Assembly: GCA_913057645.1 (NCBI GenBank)
Contig: CAJXOU010000032.1
Coordinates: 1 to 36,064 of the forward strand
Length of the DNA: 36,064 nucleotides
Reading direction: 5' to 3'
DNA from: an uncultured Rhodobiaceae bacterium
GTDB taxonomy: Bacteria; Pseudomonadota; Alphaproteobacteria; Parvibaculales; Parvibaculaceae
Part shown: positions 16,804-25,432 of the stretch, in pieces
Layout of the letters: each line of letters begins with the position of its first letter
Position numbering within the stretch: position 1 is the stretch's first letter
Translations under genes and position numbers: made by a program
Notes under the pieces: model-generated
Told to the model about the DNA's origin: nothing
The model's database searches: none
What the model saw: only the letters and a program-made list of their open reading frames with translations

Positions 16804-17277
16804 TTACTTCTTCCGGAACGCGTCGAGGCTCACGACCTCGCCCTGGCCGTCGGCGGCGGGTTCCTCGGACTTCGACGCTTCAGTCGCCTTTTCTTCGGCG
16901 ACATTGGTGCCGGCGCTTACGCCCTCGACCTGGAACTGCAGACCGAACTGGACGCTTGGATCGAAGAAGCCCTGCACCGCCGAGAAGGGGACGACGAGAC
17001 GTTCGGGAATCTTGTTGAAGGTGAGCTCGACCGAGAAACGCTCCTCGTTCACTTCGAGATTCCAGAACTGATGCTGCAGCACGATGGTCATTTCCTCGGG
17101 ATACTGCGATTGCAGTTTCTCGGAAATGTCGACGCCGGGGGCATCGGTGCGGAACGAAATGTAGAAATGATGTTCGCCGGGCAGACCTTCGTCCCGCGCA
17201 ATCTTCAGCGCGCGCCGCACGACACCCCGCAAGGCATCCTGCGCCAGCACATCGTATCGCATCAGGTCATCGGCCAA
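16804..17277 (-). CDS. sspB: SspB, ClpXP adaptor for ssrA-tagged proteins (alpha type)
   Basis: This 157-residue alpha-type SspB (also called DUF1489-independent stringent starvation protein B) binds the ssrA tag and delivers tagged proteins to ClpXP. Conserved segments are DLMRYDVLAQDALRGVVRRALKIA at the N-terminus, GEHHFYISFRTDAPGVDIS, MTIVLQHQFWNLEVNEERFSVELTFN, and IPERLVVPFSAVQGFFDPSVQFGLQF. The acidic and Ala/Glu-rich tail ending LDAFRKK is the usual flexible ClpX-tethering tail. The start is taken as TTG 17275-17277: GGAG lies six bases before it, and it places the N-terminus (MADDLMRYD) where relatives begin. The upstream ATG of the open frame adds 17 unlike residues. The split tmRNA gene lies 169 bp upstream on the same strand. 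Confidence 0.92.
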   Translation of the reverse strand: MADDLMRYDVLAQDALRGVVRRALKIARDEGLPGEHHFYISFRTDAPGVDISEKLQSQYPEEMTIVLQHQFWNLEVNEERFSVELTFNKIPERLVVPFSAVQGFFDPSVQFGLQFQVEGVSAGTNVAEEKATEASKSEEPAADGQGEVVSLDAFRKK

Positions 17278-17445
17278 TTGGTGCTCCGTGGAACTTTGAG
17301 TCGGCTTGCTTTTGTAACAACGATTCAATCAGCGTTTGGATGCGAAATCCAGACGAAGGCGGCAATCCGCAGGTTCCATCCGCCGGATTCTCGCCTATGT
17401 GGCCCGGGCGACACCGCTCCTGAATGGACGACGCTGAATGAAAGT

Positions 17446-17762
17446 GGGGGCTTCTGTTGCCAGGTGCCCCCGAACCCCGCCTTACCCGGCTAAGGGCAAG
17501 GGCTTAAATCGAGGTTGTCGCACCGCTTACGCAGCGAGACGTGCCTCAGCATAGTTGTCGTTGGCAACTATAAAACGGCCCGATAACGGTGGGTACCATG
17601 CCGGGCAAAAAGACTGTCTTTACACCCTCGTCGATCCTGGTTCGCCCCCAGGGTCCCTGCCGCGACAGGGGAAAATGGTGGAGGCGCCGGGTACTGCCCC
17701 CGGGTCCGAATGGCTTATTTCACAGTCCGTTTATCGCCATAGCCGGGCGGAAAACCGCCGGC
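17446..17762 (-). ncRNA. ssrA: Transfer-messenger RNA, permuted two-piece alphaproteobacterial type
   Basis: Read on the minus strand, the acceptor piece comes first, from about 17762 to the CCA at 17678-17676. It includes the T arm CCGGG-GGCAGTA-CCCGG and the 3' acceptor strand GCCTCC-A-CCA. A 26-nt intervening segment (17675-17650) follows. The coding piece begins at 17649 with GGGGGC, which pairs with GCCTCC and leaves the G3-U70 pair that specifies alanine. The conserved CCAGGATCGACG is next. The tag frame runs from 17565 to the TAA at 17527 and encodes ANDNYAEARLAA. The piece ends with a hairpin GGGGGC...GCCCCC (17471-17446). tmRNA with SmpB rescues stalled ribosomes and tags the nascent chain for ClpXP. 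This gene form is known from alphaproteobacteria. The exact mature 5' end of the acceptor piece and the 3' end of the coding piece are estimates. Confidence 0.95.
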
Positions 17763-17768
17763 ACTCCT

Positions 17769-17797
17769 AATATAGGGCGTAATTTCCTTATTTGAAG
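17769..17797 (-). promoter_or_regulatory. Likely ssrA promoter
   Basis: On the minus strand CTTCAA (17797-17792) and TATATT (17774-17769) are separated by 17 bp. The start of the acceptor piece would follow 7 bp after the -10 box, near 17762. The -35 box is only a partial match to CTTGAC, but the -10 box and spacing are good. Confidence 0.55.
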
Positions 17798-17813
17798 TGT
17801 ATTCGGCGCGGGC

Positions 17814-18980
17814 TTACCCCTGCGGCAACTGCTCGCGGAAAAAGCGGATGGCGTTGCCGCCCATCACTTTCGCAATCTCTTCTTCCGTGAAACCCGCTTT
17901 CTGCATTTCCGCCGTCAGGATGGCGAGTTGCGACGTGTCGAAAGCGACGGGCACGGCGCCGTCATAATCGGAGCCGAGCGCGACATGGTCGACGCCGAGA
18001 AAATCCATGGCGTAGCGGATCGATTTCACGATCTCGGCAGGTGCGGGATCGCAGACGGCGCCCTTCCAGTAACCGATGCCGACAAGCCCGCCCGCATCGG
18101 CGATCCGTTTCATCAAGGCGTCCTCGAGGTTGCGGGGGCTGTCGCAGGCGCCGCGGATGCCGGTATGCGAGACGACGACAGGCCGTGTTGCGATGTCGAG
18201 CGTGTCGCGGACGACGGCGGGCGAGGCATGGGCGAGATCGACGATGATATTGAGCCGCTCCATCTCGCGCACCGCTTCGCGGCCGAAATCCGTCAGGCCT
18301 TCGCCGGAGAGCCCGTGCAGCGAGCCGCCGAGTTCGTTGTCGAAGAAATGCGTGAGCCCCATCATCCGGTATCCGGCGGCATACAGCATTTCGACGTTCT
18401 CGATCCTGCCTTCGAGGGGGTGGGAACCTTCGGTGGCGAGAAGGCCACCGACCGGGCGGTTTCCATCGCCGCGCGCCGCGATCAGCCGGTCGATGTCGGC
18501 GGCGCTCCGCACGATCGTCAGGTCGCCGGAGGCGGCGTCCTCCGCGCGGTGGAGCTTTTCCGCCTGGTAAAGCGCGCGTTCGAAAAGGCTGTCCCATGTG
18601 CGCGCAGGCCAGCGCTGCACCATGGCGAGCAGGGTGATGACGTCGCTGTCGCCGCTGGTGCCGGTATAGCGCTGGTCGCGGGGTACCTTGGTCACCACGG
18701 AGAAGACCTGCAAGGTCACATTGCCGTCCACCAGGCGAGGCAGGTCGACATGGCCCCTGTCCGCCCGATCCAGCGGGTCGCGCGCCCAGAGCAGCGTGTC
18801 GGCGTGAAGGTCGACGACTGCCAGTTCGCCATGCCGCGCGCGCGCTTCTTCCGTTATGTCGATGGGGACGCCATCCACGATCCGGTTGATCTGGCCTTCC
18901 AGCACACCCGGCAGCAGGGCGAGGCCGGCGATCAGCACCGCCAGAACGGCTGCCCCGATGCCGATGAAAATGCGCTTCAT
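17814..18980 (-). CDS. Membrane-anchored M19 dipeptidase (renal dipeptidase family)
   Basis: This is a 388-residue zinc dipeptidase with an N-terminal membrane anchor or uncleaved signal ([22 protein letters not shown]), so it should act in the periplasm. Metal-ligand motifs of family M19 are present in order: [10 protein letters not shown] (His and Asp), [10 protein letters not shown] (bridging Glu), VDLAHASP and [11 protein letters not shown] (two His). The substrate segment [18 protein letters not shown] follows. The family cleaves a range of dipeptides, including those with D-residues at the C-terminal side. The start ATG 18978-18980 is preceded by GGAGGAG; the open frame continues 62 codons upstream but without a signal. 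The gene is divergent from thyA. Its 3' end lies next to the ssrA promoter. The natural substrate here is unknown. Confidence 0.9.
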   Translation of the reverse strand: MKRIFIGIGAAVLAVLIAGLALLPGVLEGQINRIVDGVPIDITEEARARHGELAVVDLHADTLLWARDPLDRADRGHVDLPRLVDGNVTLQVFSVVTKVPRDQRYTGTSGDSDVITLLAMVQRWPARTWDSLFERALYQAEKLHRAEDAASGDLTIVRSAADIDRLIAARGDGNRPVGGLLATEGSHPLEGRIENVEMLYAAGYRMMGLTHFFDNELGGSLHGLSGEGLTDFGREAVREMERLNIIVDLAHASPAVVRDTLDIATRPVVVSHTGIRGACDSPRNLEDALMKRIADAGGLVGIGYWKGAVCDPAPAEIVKSIRYAMDFLGVDHVALGSDYDGAVPVAFDTSQLAILTAEMQKAGFTEEEIAKVMGGNAIRFFREQLPQG

Positions 18981-19168
18981 GGGTCTCCTCCCATATTCTT
19001 TTGGCCGTCCGATTTTGGGCCGCATTCTGGCGGGGCAGGGCCCGTCCGGCCAGCCTTTCCGTAATTGCCTCACATATATTGTGGACAAGAGCGGCGCCGG
19101 GCGGGGCCGAGGTGGCGGGGCAGGGGCTCCCCGCGCTAGACTGGGAAACCGAATCTCAGGAACCACCG

Positions 19169-19963
19169 ATGCAGCAGTATCTCGACCTCATGCGCCTTGC
19201 GCGCGACACGGGCGTGACCAAGACCGACCGTACGGGCACGGGCACGCGCAGCATATTCGGCCACCAGATGCGTTTCGACCTGGCTGAGGGCTTTCCGCTC
19301 GTCACCACGAAGAAGCTGCACACGAAGTCGATCATCCACGAGTTGCTCTGGTTCCTCTCGGGCGACACCAATACGCGCTACCTGAAGGCCAACGGCGTCA
19401 GCATCTGGGAGGAATGGGCGGACGAGAACGGCGAACTCGGCCCCGTCTACGGGCATCAGTGGCGCTCATGGCCGACGCCGGACGGGGACAAGATCGATCA
19501 GATCAAGAACCTGCTCGACCAGATCAGGAACAATCCGGATTCACGGCGGCTCATCGTCTCTGCATGGAACGTCGCCGATGTCGACAAGATGGCGCTGCCG
19601 CCCTGCCACTGCCTGTTTCAGTTCTATGTCGCCGACGGCAAGCTCTCGTGCCAGCTCTACCAGCGCTCGGCCGACATCTTTCTCGGCGTGCCCTTCAACA
19701 TCGCCTCCTATGCGCTGCTAACGATGATGGTGGCGCAAGTGACCGGGCTCGAAGCAGGCGAGTTCATTCACACCTTCGGCGACGCGCATCTCTATCTCAA
19801 TCATCTCGAACAGGCCGACAAGCAGCTTGCGCGCGAGCCGAAGCCGTTGCCCGCCATGCGCATCAATCCGGATGTGAAGAGCCTTTTCGACTTCACTTAT
19901 GACGATTTCACGCTAGAGGGCTATGACGCGCATCCGCATATTTCAGCGCCCGTCGCTGTCTAG
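19169..19963 (+). CDS. thyA: Thymidylate synthase
   Basis: This 264-residue enzyme methylates dUMP to dTMP using 5,10-methylenetetrahydrofolate, yielding dihydrofolate. Its length equals that of E. coli ThyA. The catalytic cysteine is Cys146 in [13 protein letters not shown], followed by the [18 protein letters not shown] signature that binds dUMP and the [12 protein letters not shown] segment. RTGTG near residue 21 is the phosphate-binding arginine loop. ATG 19169 has AGGAA upstream and gives the family N-terminus; a longer frame begins in the noncoding region. The next genes are a tiny membrane peptide and folA, which recycles the dihydrofolate made here, so the three form a functional operon. 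Confidence 0.97.
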   Translation: MQQYLDLMRLARDTGVTKTDRTGTGTRSIFGHQMRFDLAEGFPLVTTKKLHTKSIIHELLWFLSGDTNTRYLKANGVSIWEEWADENGELGPVYGHQWRSWPTPDGDKIDQIKNLLDQIRNNPDSRRLIVSAWNVADVDKMALPPCHCLFQFYVADGKLSCQLYQRSADIFLGVPFNIASYALLTMMVAQVTGLEAGEFIHTFGDAHLYLNHLEQADKQLAREPKPLPAMRINPDVKSLFDFTYDDFTLEGYDAHPHISAPVAV

Positions 19964-19975
19964 GGGCGCGGCGTG

Positions 19976-20143
19976 ATGTGGCGCCGCGACCGAATCGTGG
20001 CCGTATTGCTCACCGTCGCCGTGCTGGCACTCGCCGTCTTTTCCATGTGGATCATCCTTCTGCGCATGCGGCCGCTCGACCCGGAAATGCTGCGCGCACC
20101 CGTGATCACGTCTGACCTTCCGTTTGGCGAGGCTGCCGCATGA
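19976..20143 (+). CDS. Small single-pass membrane protein in the thyA-folA operon
   Basis: This 55-residue frame begins MWRRDRIVAVLLTVAVLALA and continues VFSMWIILLRMRPLDPEM. There is one strong hydrophobic helix at about residues 7-29 with arginines on both sides. The last 25 residues are soluble and end GEAAA. AGGGG lies just upstream, at 19962-19966. A GTG codon directly before the ATG (19973) is an equally possible start. The stop TGA overlaps the folA start in the sequence ATGA, which implies translational coupling. Thus it fills the space between thyA and folA exactly. I do not recognise the protein. It has no cysteine or known motif. Its tight fit, and hydrophobic character followed by a soluble tail, support a real gene. 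Confidence 0.72.
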   Translation: MWRRDRIVAVLLTVAVLALAVFSMWIILLRMRPLDPEMLRAPVITSDLPFGEAAA

Positions 20144-20655
20144 CGCTTCATGTTTCCTTCGTCGTCGCCATTGCGGAGAACGGTGTCATCGGGCGCGACA
20201 ACGGGTTGCCCTGGCGTCTGTCAGGCGACATGGCCTTCTTCAAGCGCGTAACCATGGGCAAACCCGTCATCATGGGCCGCAAGACGTGGGAATCGCTACC
20301 GAGAAAGCCGCTGCCCGGCCGTCCCAACATCGTGGTGACACGCGATCCCGGCTACAAGGCGGATGGAGCCGAAGTCGCCGCCTCGGCGGAAGCGGCGCTC
20401 CTGCGCGGCAAGGAACTGGCAACGGGCCTCGGCGTGGACGAAATAGCCGTGATCGGCGGTGCGCAGCTTTATGCTGAAATGTTCGATCATGCGACACGGC
20501 TCTACATCACCGAGGTGCATGCGGCACCCGAGGGCGATGTCAGTTTCCCGGCTTTCGATGCCGCGCAGTGGCGCGAGGTCTCGCGCGAGCGTCACGAGGC
20601 GGGCGAGAAGGACAGCGCGCCTTATTCCTTCGTGCTGATGGAACGGCGCGATTGA
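20140..20655 (+). CDS. folA: Dihydrofolate reductase
   Basis: This 171-residue enzyme reduces dihydrofolate to tetrahydrofolate with NADPH. The N-terminal [28 protein letters not shown] contains the Met20-type loop and the catalytic acid Asp30. [14 protein letters not shown] and [11 protein letters not shown] bind the cofactor, and [12 protein letters not shown] is the conserved GGxxxY block. [18 protein letters not shown] is the typical C-terminal strand pair. Its start overlaps the stop of the small membrane gene by ATGA. Together with thyA upstream it forms the dTMP-folate cycle. The formaldehyde dehydrogenase gene begins 70 bp downstream on the same strand, so read-through is possible. 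Confidence 0.96.
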   Translation: MTLHVSFVVAIAENGVIGRDNGLPWRLSGDMAFFKRVTMGKPVIMGRKTWESLPRKPLPGRPNIVVTRDPGYKADGAEVAASAEAALLRGKELATGLGVDEIAVIGGAQLYAEMFDHATRLYITEVHAAPEGDVSFPAFDAAQWREVSRERHEAGEKDSAPYSFVLMERRD

Positions 20656-20725
20656 GTTTCGCGGCTTGCCGCCTCACAATGCGCTCTCATTAGAGATTCA
20701 CGAGATTTTGCGGACGGAGACAGCG

Positions 20726-21834
<1,109 letters not shown>

Positions 21835-21835
<1 letters not shown>

Positions 21836-22674
21836 TGTCTGTCGAAGTCCTCTCCTCGCATCGCTGTTTCGGCGGCACGCTCAGCATCTGCCGCCACGCC
21901 TCGGCGGCAACCGGCACGCCGATGCGTTTCTCGGTCTTCGTGCCCGAAGGGAAGGGGCCCTTTCCGGCGGTCACCTTTCTCGCGGGGCTCACCTGCACGG
22001 AAGAGAATTTCACCACCAAGGCGGGCGCCTATGGGGCGGCGTCGAAGCTCGGCCTTGCCGTCGTTGCGCCGGATACGAGCCCGCGCGGGTCAGGTGTCGC
22101 GGATGACGAGGCCTACGATCTGGGGCAGGGTGCCGGCTTTTACATCGATGCGACGGAGAAGCCTTGGGCGCCGCATTTCGCGATGGAGAGCTATATCATC
22201 CGCGATCTCGCATCGGCCGTGCGAGACAATTTTCCCGTGGATGGCAGGCGGCAGTCGATCGCCGGTCATTCGATGGGCGGGCATGGCGCGCTCACGCTCG
22301 CGCTCAAATATCCGGAACATTTCCGCTCCGTCTCGGCCTTCGCGCCCATTGTGTCGCCCACGCGCTGCCCGTGGGGCGAAAAGGCTTTCACGGCCTATCT
22401 CGGCGACGACCGCTCGGCATGGGCCGCGCATGATGCGTCCGCGCTCATGGCGAGCGGCGGCGCCGTCGGTCATTTCGACGATATCCTGATCGATCAGGGT
22501 CTTGGCGATCAGTTCCTCGATGAGCAGTTGAAGCCCGAGCTCTTCGAGGAAGCCTGCGCGATGCACCGGCAGACTCTCACGCTTCGCCGGCACGAGGGCT
22601 ATGATCATTCCTATTATTTCATCCAGTCCTTCATCGGCGATCACCTCACGTTTCATGCCGAGCGCCTCAAATGA
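21835..22674 (+). CDS. fghA: S-formylglutathione hydrolase
   Basis: This 279-residue serine hydrolase of the esterase D family splits S-formylglutathione into formate and glutathione, the second step of formaldehyde detoxification. The nucleophile is Ser146 in GHSMGGHG, and the catalytic His is in EGYDHSYYFI near residue 258. FLAGLTCTEENFTTKAGA is the conserved oxyanion-hole region, and APDTSPRG is a family hallmark. Its start overlaps the frmA stop by one base, and its stop overlaps the start of the next gene in ATGA. This makes a three-gene, translationally linked unit. Confidence 0.95.
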
Positions 22675-23951
22675 CGGGCGTTGTCGACGTCGCGATCGTC
22701 GGGGCCGGGGCCGCCGGTCTCGCGGCCGCGCGGCGTGCCGGTGAACTCGGTCTCTCCTGTTATCTCCTCGAGGCCAAGCCGCGTATCGGCGGGCGCGCCT
22801 TTACCGATACGGAAACCTTCGGCGTCGCCTGGGACCGCGGTGCGCACTGGTTGCATTCGGCGGACGTCAACCCGCTGACGAAGATTGCCGACGAGCTCGG
22901 TCATCCCTATCTCTCCCGTCCGCGGCCTTTCGATGGGCGTTTCCATCTCGGTTCGCACTGGGGCGAGAGCGCGGACTGGCGCGGCTATCGCGACGAGTTC
23001 GAAAATGCGACGGCGCGCGCCGTCGAAGCGGGCGCGGCCGGCCGCGACATCGCCGCTCTCGATCTCATGGACAGTTCGTCCCGCTGGGCGCGCATGGTGC
23101 ATCACATCTTCGCGGCCGTCTCGGGCATGCCGCCATCCGAAATTTCAACCGCCGACCTTGCCGCCTATCGAGACACGGAAGCGAACTGGCCGCTCGAGCG
23201 GGGCTACGGGGCCCTTCTGGCGGCCCGCTATGCGGGGCTGCCGGTCGAACTCTCCACACCCGTCTCGGCGGTCGATACGAGCGGTACGCATATCCTTCTC
23301 GAAACGCCGCGCGGTACGGCGCGGGCGCGAAGCCTCATCGTCACCGTCTCGACGAATGTGCTTGCCTCCGGTGCGATCCGTTTCACGCCGGAACTCCCGC
23401 CCGCGCTGCAAGCCGCGTTTGCAGGTGTGCCGACGGGCAGCGCAAACAAGGTCGCCTTCCACTTCCGGCGCGACGTGTTCGGTCTCCCCGACACGAGCTA
23501 TGTGAGTTTCATGGACGAGCGCGATGCGGCGCGCCCCGCCTGTTCGTTCCAGATAAGACCCTTCGGCCAGAATCTGGCCATCGCCTATCTCGGCGGCGAC
23601 CTTTCCGCCAATCTCGAGCGCGGCGGGGAGGAAGAGATGAAGGGCTTTGCGCGTGCCGCGCTTGGCGACATGTTCGGATCGGACATTTTCAAGGAGCTTT
23701 CCGGCGTCGCCGCGACGTCATGGACGACGGACCCGCATACGCTCGGCGCCTATTCCTGTGCGCTGCCGGGCCATGCGCATGAGCGCGCGGTGCTGGCGGC
23801 GCCTGTCAGCGATCGTTTCTTCCTCGCGGGCGAGGCCGTTTCCGCCGACTGGTATTCGACGGTGCAGGGCGCGCATGTCACGGGCATCGAAGCGGCGGAC
23901 AAGGCAGCGGCCTATCTCGACCGCGCCGTTGCGGCGGCGCTGCCGCGTTGA
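22671..23951 (+). CDS. FAD-dependent amine oxidase family protein
   Basis: This is a 426-residue flavoprotein of the monoamine oxidase/phytoene desaturase superfamily. The Rossmann motif VAIVGAGAAGLAAARRA is at about residues 8-24, followed by EAKPRIGGRA (the GGR ribose-binding segment) and DRGAHWLH. The C-terminal FAD segment is RFFLAGEAVSADWYSTVQGAHVTGIEAADKAA. Amine oxidases of this type convert amines to imines or aldehydes with release of H2O2 when oxygen is the acceptor. The start overlaps the fghA stop (ATGA), so the product is probably made with the formaldehyde-pathway enzymes. I infer, without proof, that its reaction may release formaldehyde. The true substrate is unknown, and a desaturase role cannot be excluded. 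Confidence 0.82.
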   Translation: MTGVVDVAIVGAGAAGLAAARRAGELGLSCYLLEAKPRIGGRAFTDTETFGVAWDRGAHWLHSADVNPLTKIADELGHPYLSRPRPFDGRFHLGSHWGESADWRGYRDEFENATARAVEAGAAGRDIAALDLMDSSSRWARMVHHIFAAVSGMPPSEISTADLAAYRDTEANWPLERGYGALLAARYAGLPVELSTPVSAVDTSGTHILLETPRGTARARSLIVTVSTNVLASGAIRFTPELPPALQAAFAGVPTGSANKVAFHFRRDVFGLPDTSYVSFMDERDAARPACSFQIRPFGQNLAIAYLGGDLSANLERGGEEEMKGFARAALGDMFGSDIFKELSGVAATSWTTDPHTLGAYSCALPGHAHERAVLAAPVSDRFFLAGEAVSADWYSTVQGAHVTGIEAADKAAAYLDRAVAAALPR

Positions 23952-23997
23952 CAGAATGCAGAACAACAAGAACACGACATAAAACAGGGAGAGAGAA

Positions 23998-24915
23998 ATG
24001 GCGGAGATGAAACTGATCGCCGACGGGTTGAAGTTTCCCGAAGGACCGATCGCGATGCCGGACAGCAGCATCATTCTGGTCGAGATCGCGCGGGGCACGC
24101 TCACGCGGATCACGCCCGACGGCAAGAAGGAAATCGTGGCGGAGCCGGGCGGCGGTCCGAACGGCGCGGCCATCGGTCCCGACGGCGCCTGCTACATCTG
24201 CAACAATGGCGGCTTCGAGTGGCATGACCGCGACGGGCTTCTCTTCCCCGGCGACATCGCGAAGGATTATTCGGGCGGCCGCATCGAACGCGTCGACCTC
24301 AAGACCGGCAAGGTCGAGAAGCTCTACACCGAATGCAACGGCATTCCGCTCAACGGACCGAACGACATCGTATTCGACAAGTCGGGCGGGTTCTGGTTCA
24401 CCGATCTCGGCAAGGGCCGCGGCCGCACGCAGGATCGCGGCGGTCTCTACTACGCGAAACCCGACGGATCGTCGATCAAGGAAGTCGTCTTTCCGATCAC
24501 GTCGCCCAATGGTGTCGGCCTGTCGCCGGACGAGAAGACCGTCTATGTCGCCGACACGATTCCGGGCCGTCTCTGGGCTTTCGACATCGTGGCGCCGGGT
24601 GAGGTGGCGCCGCCGGAAGGGCCGTTGCCCGGGCGCTTCGTCGGCTCGCCCGCGGGGCTCAACTTCTTCGATTCGCTTGCGGTCGACGGCGACGGCAATG
24701 TCTGCGTCGCGACGATCTTCAATGCGGGCATCACGTCCTTTTCGCCGGATGGCTCGAAGATCGTCCATACGCCCACCGACGACGTGATCACCACCAACAT
24801 CTGCTTTGGCGGCAAGGACCTGAAAACGGCCTATATCACGCTGTCGACGACGGGCCGCCTCGTCGCCATGGACTGGCCGGTGGCGGGGCTCGCGCTCAAC
24901 TTCCTCAACAAGTGA
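23998..24915 (+). CDS. SMP-30/gluconolactonase-type beta-propeller hydrolase
   Basis: This 305-residue protein has the SMP-30/gluconolactonase/LRE fold, a metal-dependent six-bladed propeller that hydrolyses lactones. Expected metal ligands are in KFPEGPIA (Glu near residue 15), IPLNGPNDIVFD (Asn) and LNFFDSLAVDGDGNV (Asp). Repeated blade segments such as GGGPNGAAIGPDGACYICNNGG and SPNGVGLSPDEKTVYVADT are clear. There is no signal peptide, so it is cytoplasmic. ATG 23998 follows an AGGGAGAGAG site 46 bp after the amine oxidase stop. It is probably the last gene of the frmA transcript, since a strong hairpin follows. The lactone substrate is not known. Confidence 0.87.
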   Translation: MAEMKLIADGLKFPEGPIAMPDSSIILVEIARGTLTRITPDGKKEIVAEPGGGPNGAAIGPDGACYICNNGGFEWHDRDGLLFPGDIAKDYSGGRIERVDLKTGKVEKLYTECNGIPLNGPNDIVFDKSGGFWFTDLGKGRGRTQDRGGLYYAKPDGSSIKEVVFPITSPNGVGLSPDEKTVYVADTIPGRLWAFDIVAPGEVAPPEGPLPGRFVGSPAGLNFFDSLAVDGDGNVCVATIFNAGITSFSPDGSKIVHTPTDDVITTNICFGGKDLKTAYITLSTTGRLVAMDWPVAGLALNFLNK

Positions 24916-24927
24916 TACATGCGTTTC

Positions 24928-24959
24928 AAAGACACGTTCCGGCTGCGGAACGTGTCTTT
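24928..24959 (+). terminator. Strong hairpin terminator after the SMP-30 gene
   Basis: Two perfect 14-base arms, AAAGACACGTTCCG and CGGAACGTGTCTTT, enclose a GCTG loop. A second small hairpin, GTCCCG-ttg-CGGGAC (24960-24974), follows at once. The T run is only three long, but the A/T ends make it look bidirectional. Confidence 0.75.
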
Positions 24960-25035
24960 GTCCCGTTGCGGGACCGTGCAAACATGCGCCGCCTTTGGGG
25001 TACACGGCGTTCGATTTCATACAGGGAGGACTACG

Positions 25036-25371
25036 ATGCGCCTATTTGTCAGTGTGCTCGTTGCGTTGTTTGCGTTCACCGGAGCGGCTCTGGCCGATCC
25101 TTTTGCGAATTTCTACGGCAACACGGTCAAGGTCGTGGGCCCGGCGGGCGAGCGGTCCGTCTATATCGATGAAGGCGGCACCTACTCGCAGAAACTGCCC
25201 GATGGCAGCACCGCGGAAGGGAAGTACGAGATCGACGGCGATACCGCCTGCTTCCTCGGTGGTGAAGATCCCTATTGCGTGGCCGCCGAGGCGCGCGAGG
25301 TCGGCGAGACCTGGGAACTGACCGCGCCGGACGGATCGACCGAAACGGCGACGCTGGTCGCCGGCCGCTGA
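25036..25371 (+). CDS. Small secreted protein of unknown function
   Basis: This 111-residue protein begins with a clear Sec signal peptide, MRLFVSVLVALFAFTGAALA, with likely cleavage after Ala20 (ALA before DPFAN). The mature 91 residues are acidic and rich in Gly, Asp and Thr. Two cysteines, C72 and C81 (in TACFLGG and DPYCVAA), could form a disulphide in the periplasm. The segment YSQKLPDGSTAEGKYEIDGDTACF suggests a small beta fold. A near-perfect AGGGAGGA site precedes ATG 25036, which argues for strong translation. The gene has its own unit: a terminator lies before it and another after it. I do not recognise the family. Confidence 0.8.
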   Translation: MRLFVSVLVALFAFTGAALADPFANFYGNTVKVVGPAGERSVYIDEGGTYSQKLPDGSTAEGKYEIDGDTACFLGGEDPYCVAAEAREVGETWELTAPDGSTETATLVAGR

Positions 25372-25395
25372 TCCGGTTGTCATCGAAACGACATG

Positions 25396-25423
25396 CGGCC
25401 GGTCCTTCGGGACCGGCCGTTTT
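25396..25423 (+). terminator. Rho-independent terminator, shared by convergent genes
   Basis: CGGCCGGTCC and GGACCGGCCG form a perfect 10-bp stem with a TTCG tetraloop, followed by TTTT. An outer pair, CGACATG (25389-25395) and CATGTCG (25424-25430), can extend it. It ends the small secreted protein gene. It lies 9 bp from the stop of mrp on the other strand and may serve it too. Confidence 0.88.
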
Positions 25424-25432
25424 CATGTCGGT

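Noticed and set aside
16379-17071. 230-residue plus-strand frame from the gene-free stretch into sspB
   Set aside because: Half is antisense to sspB, the rest is without motifs, and there is no ribosome site.
17555-17795. Two short plus-strand frames of about 70 residues
   Set aside because: They lie antisense within the tmRNA gene and have no protein-like character.
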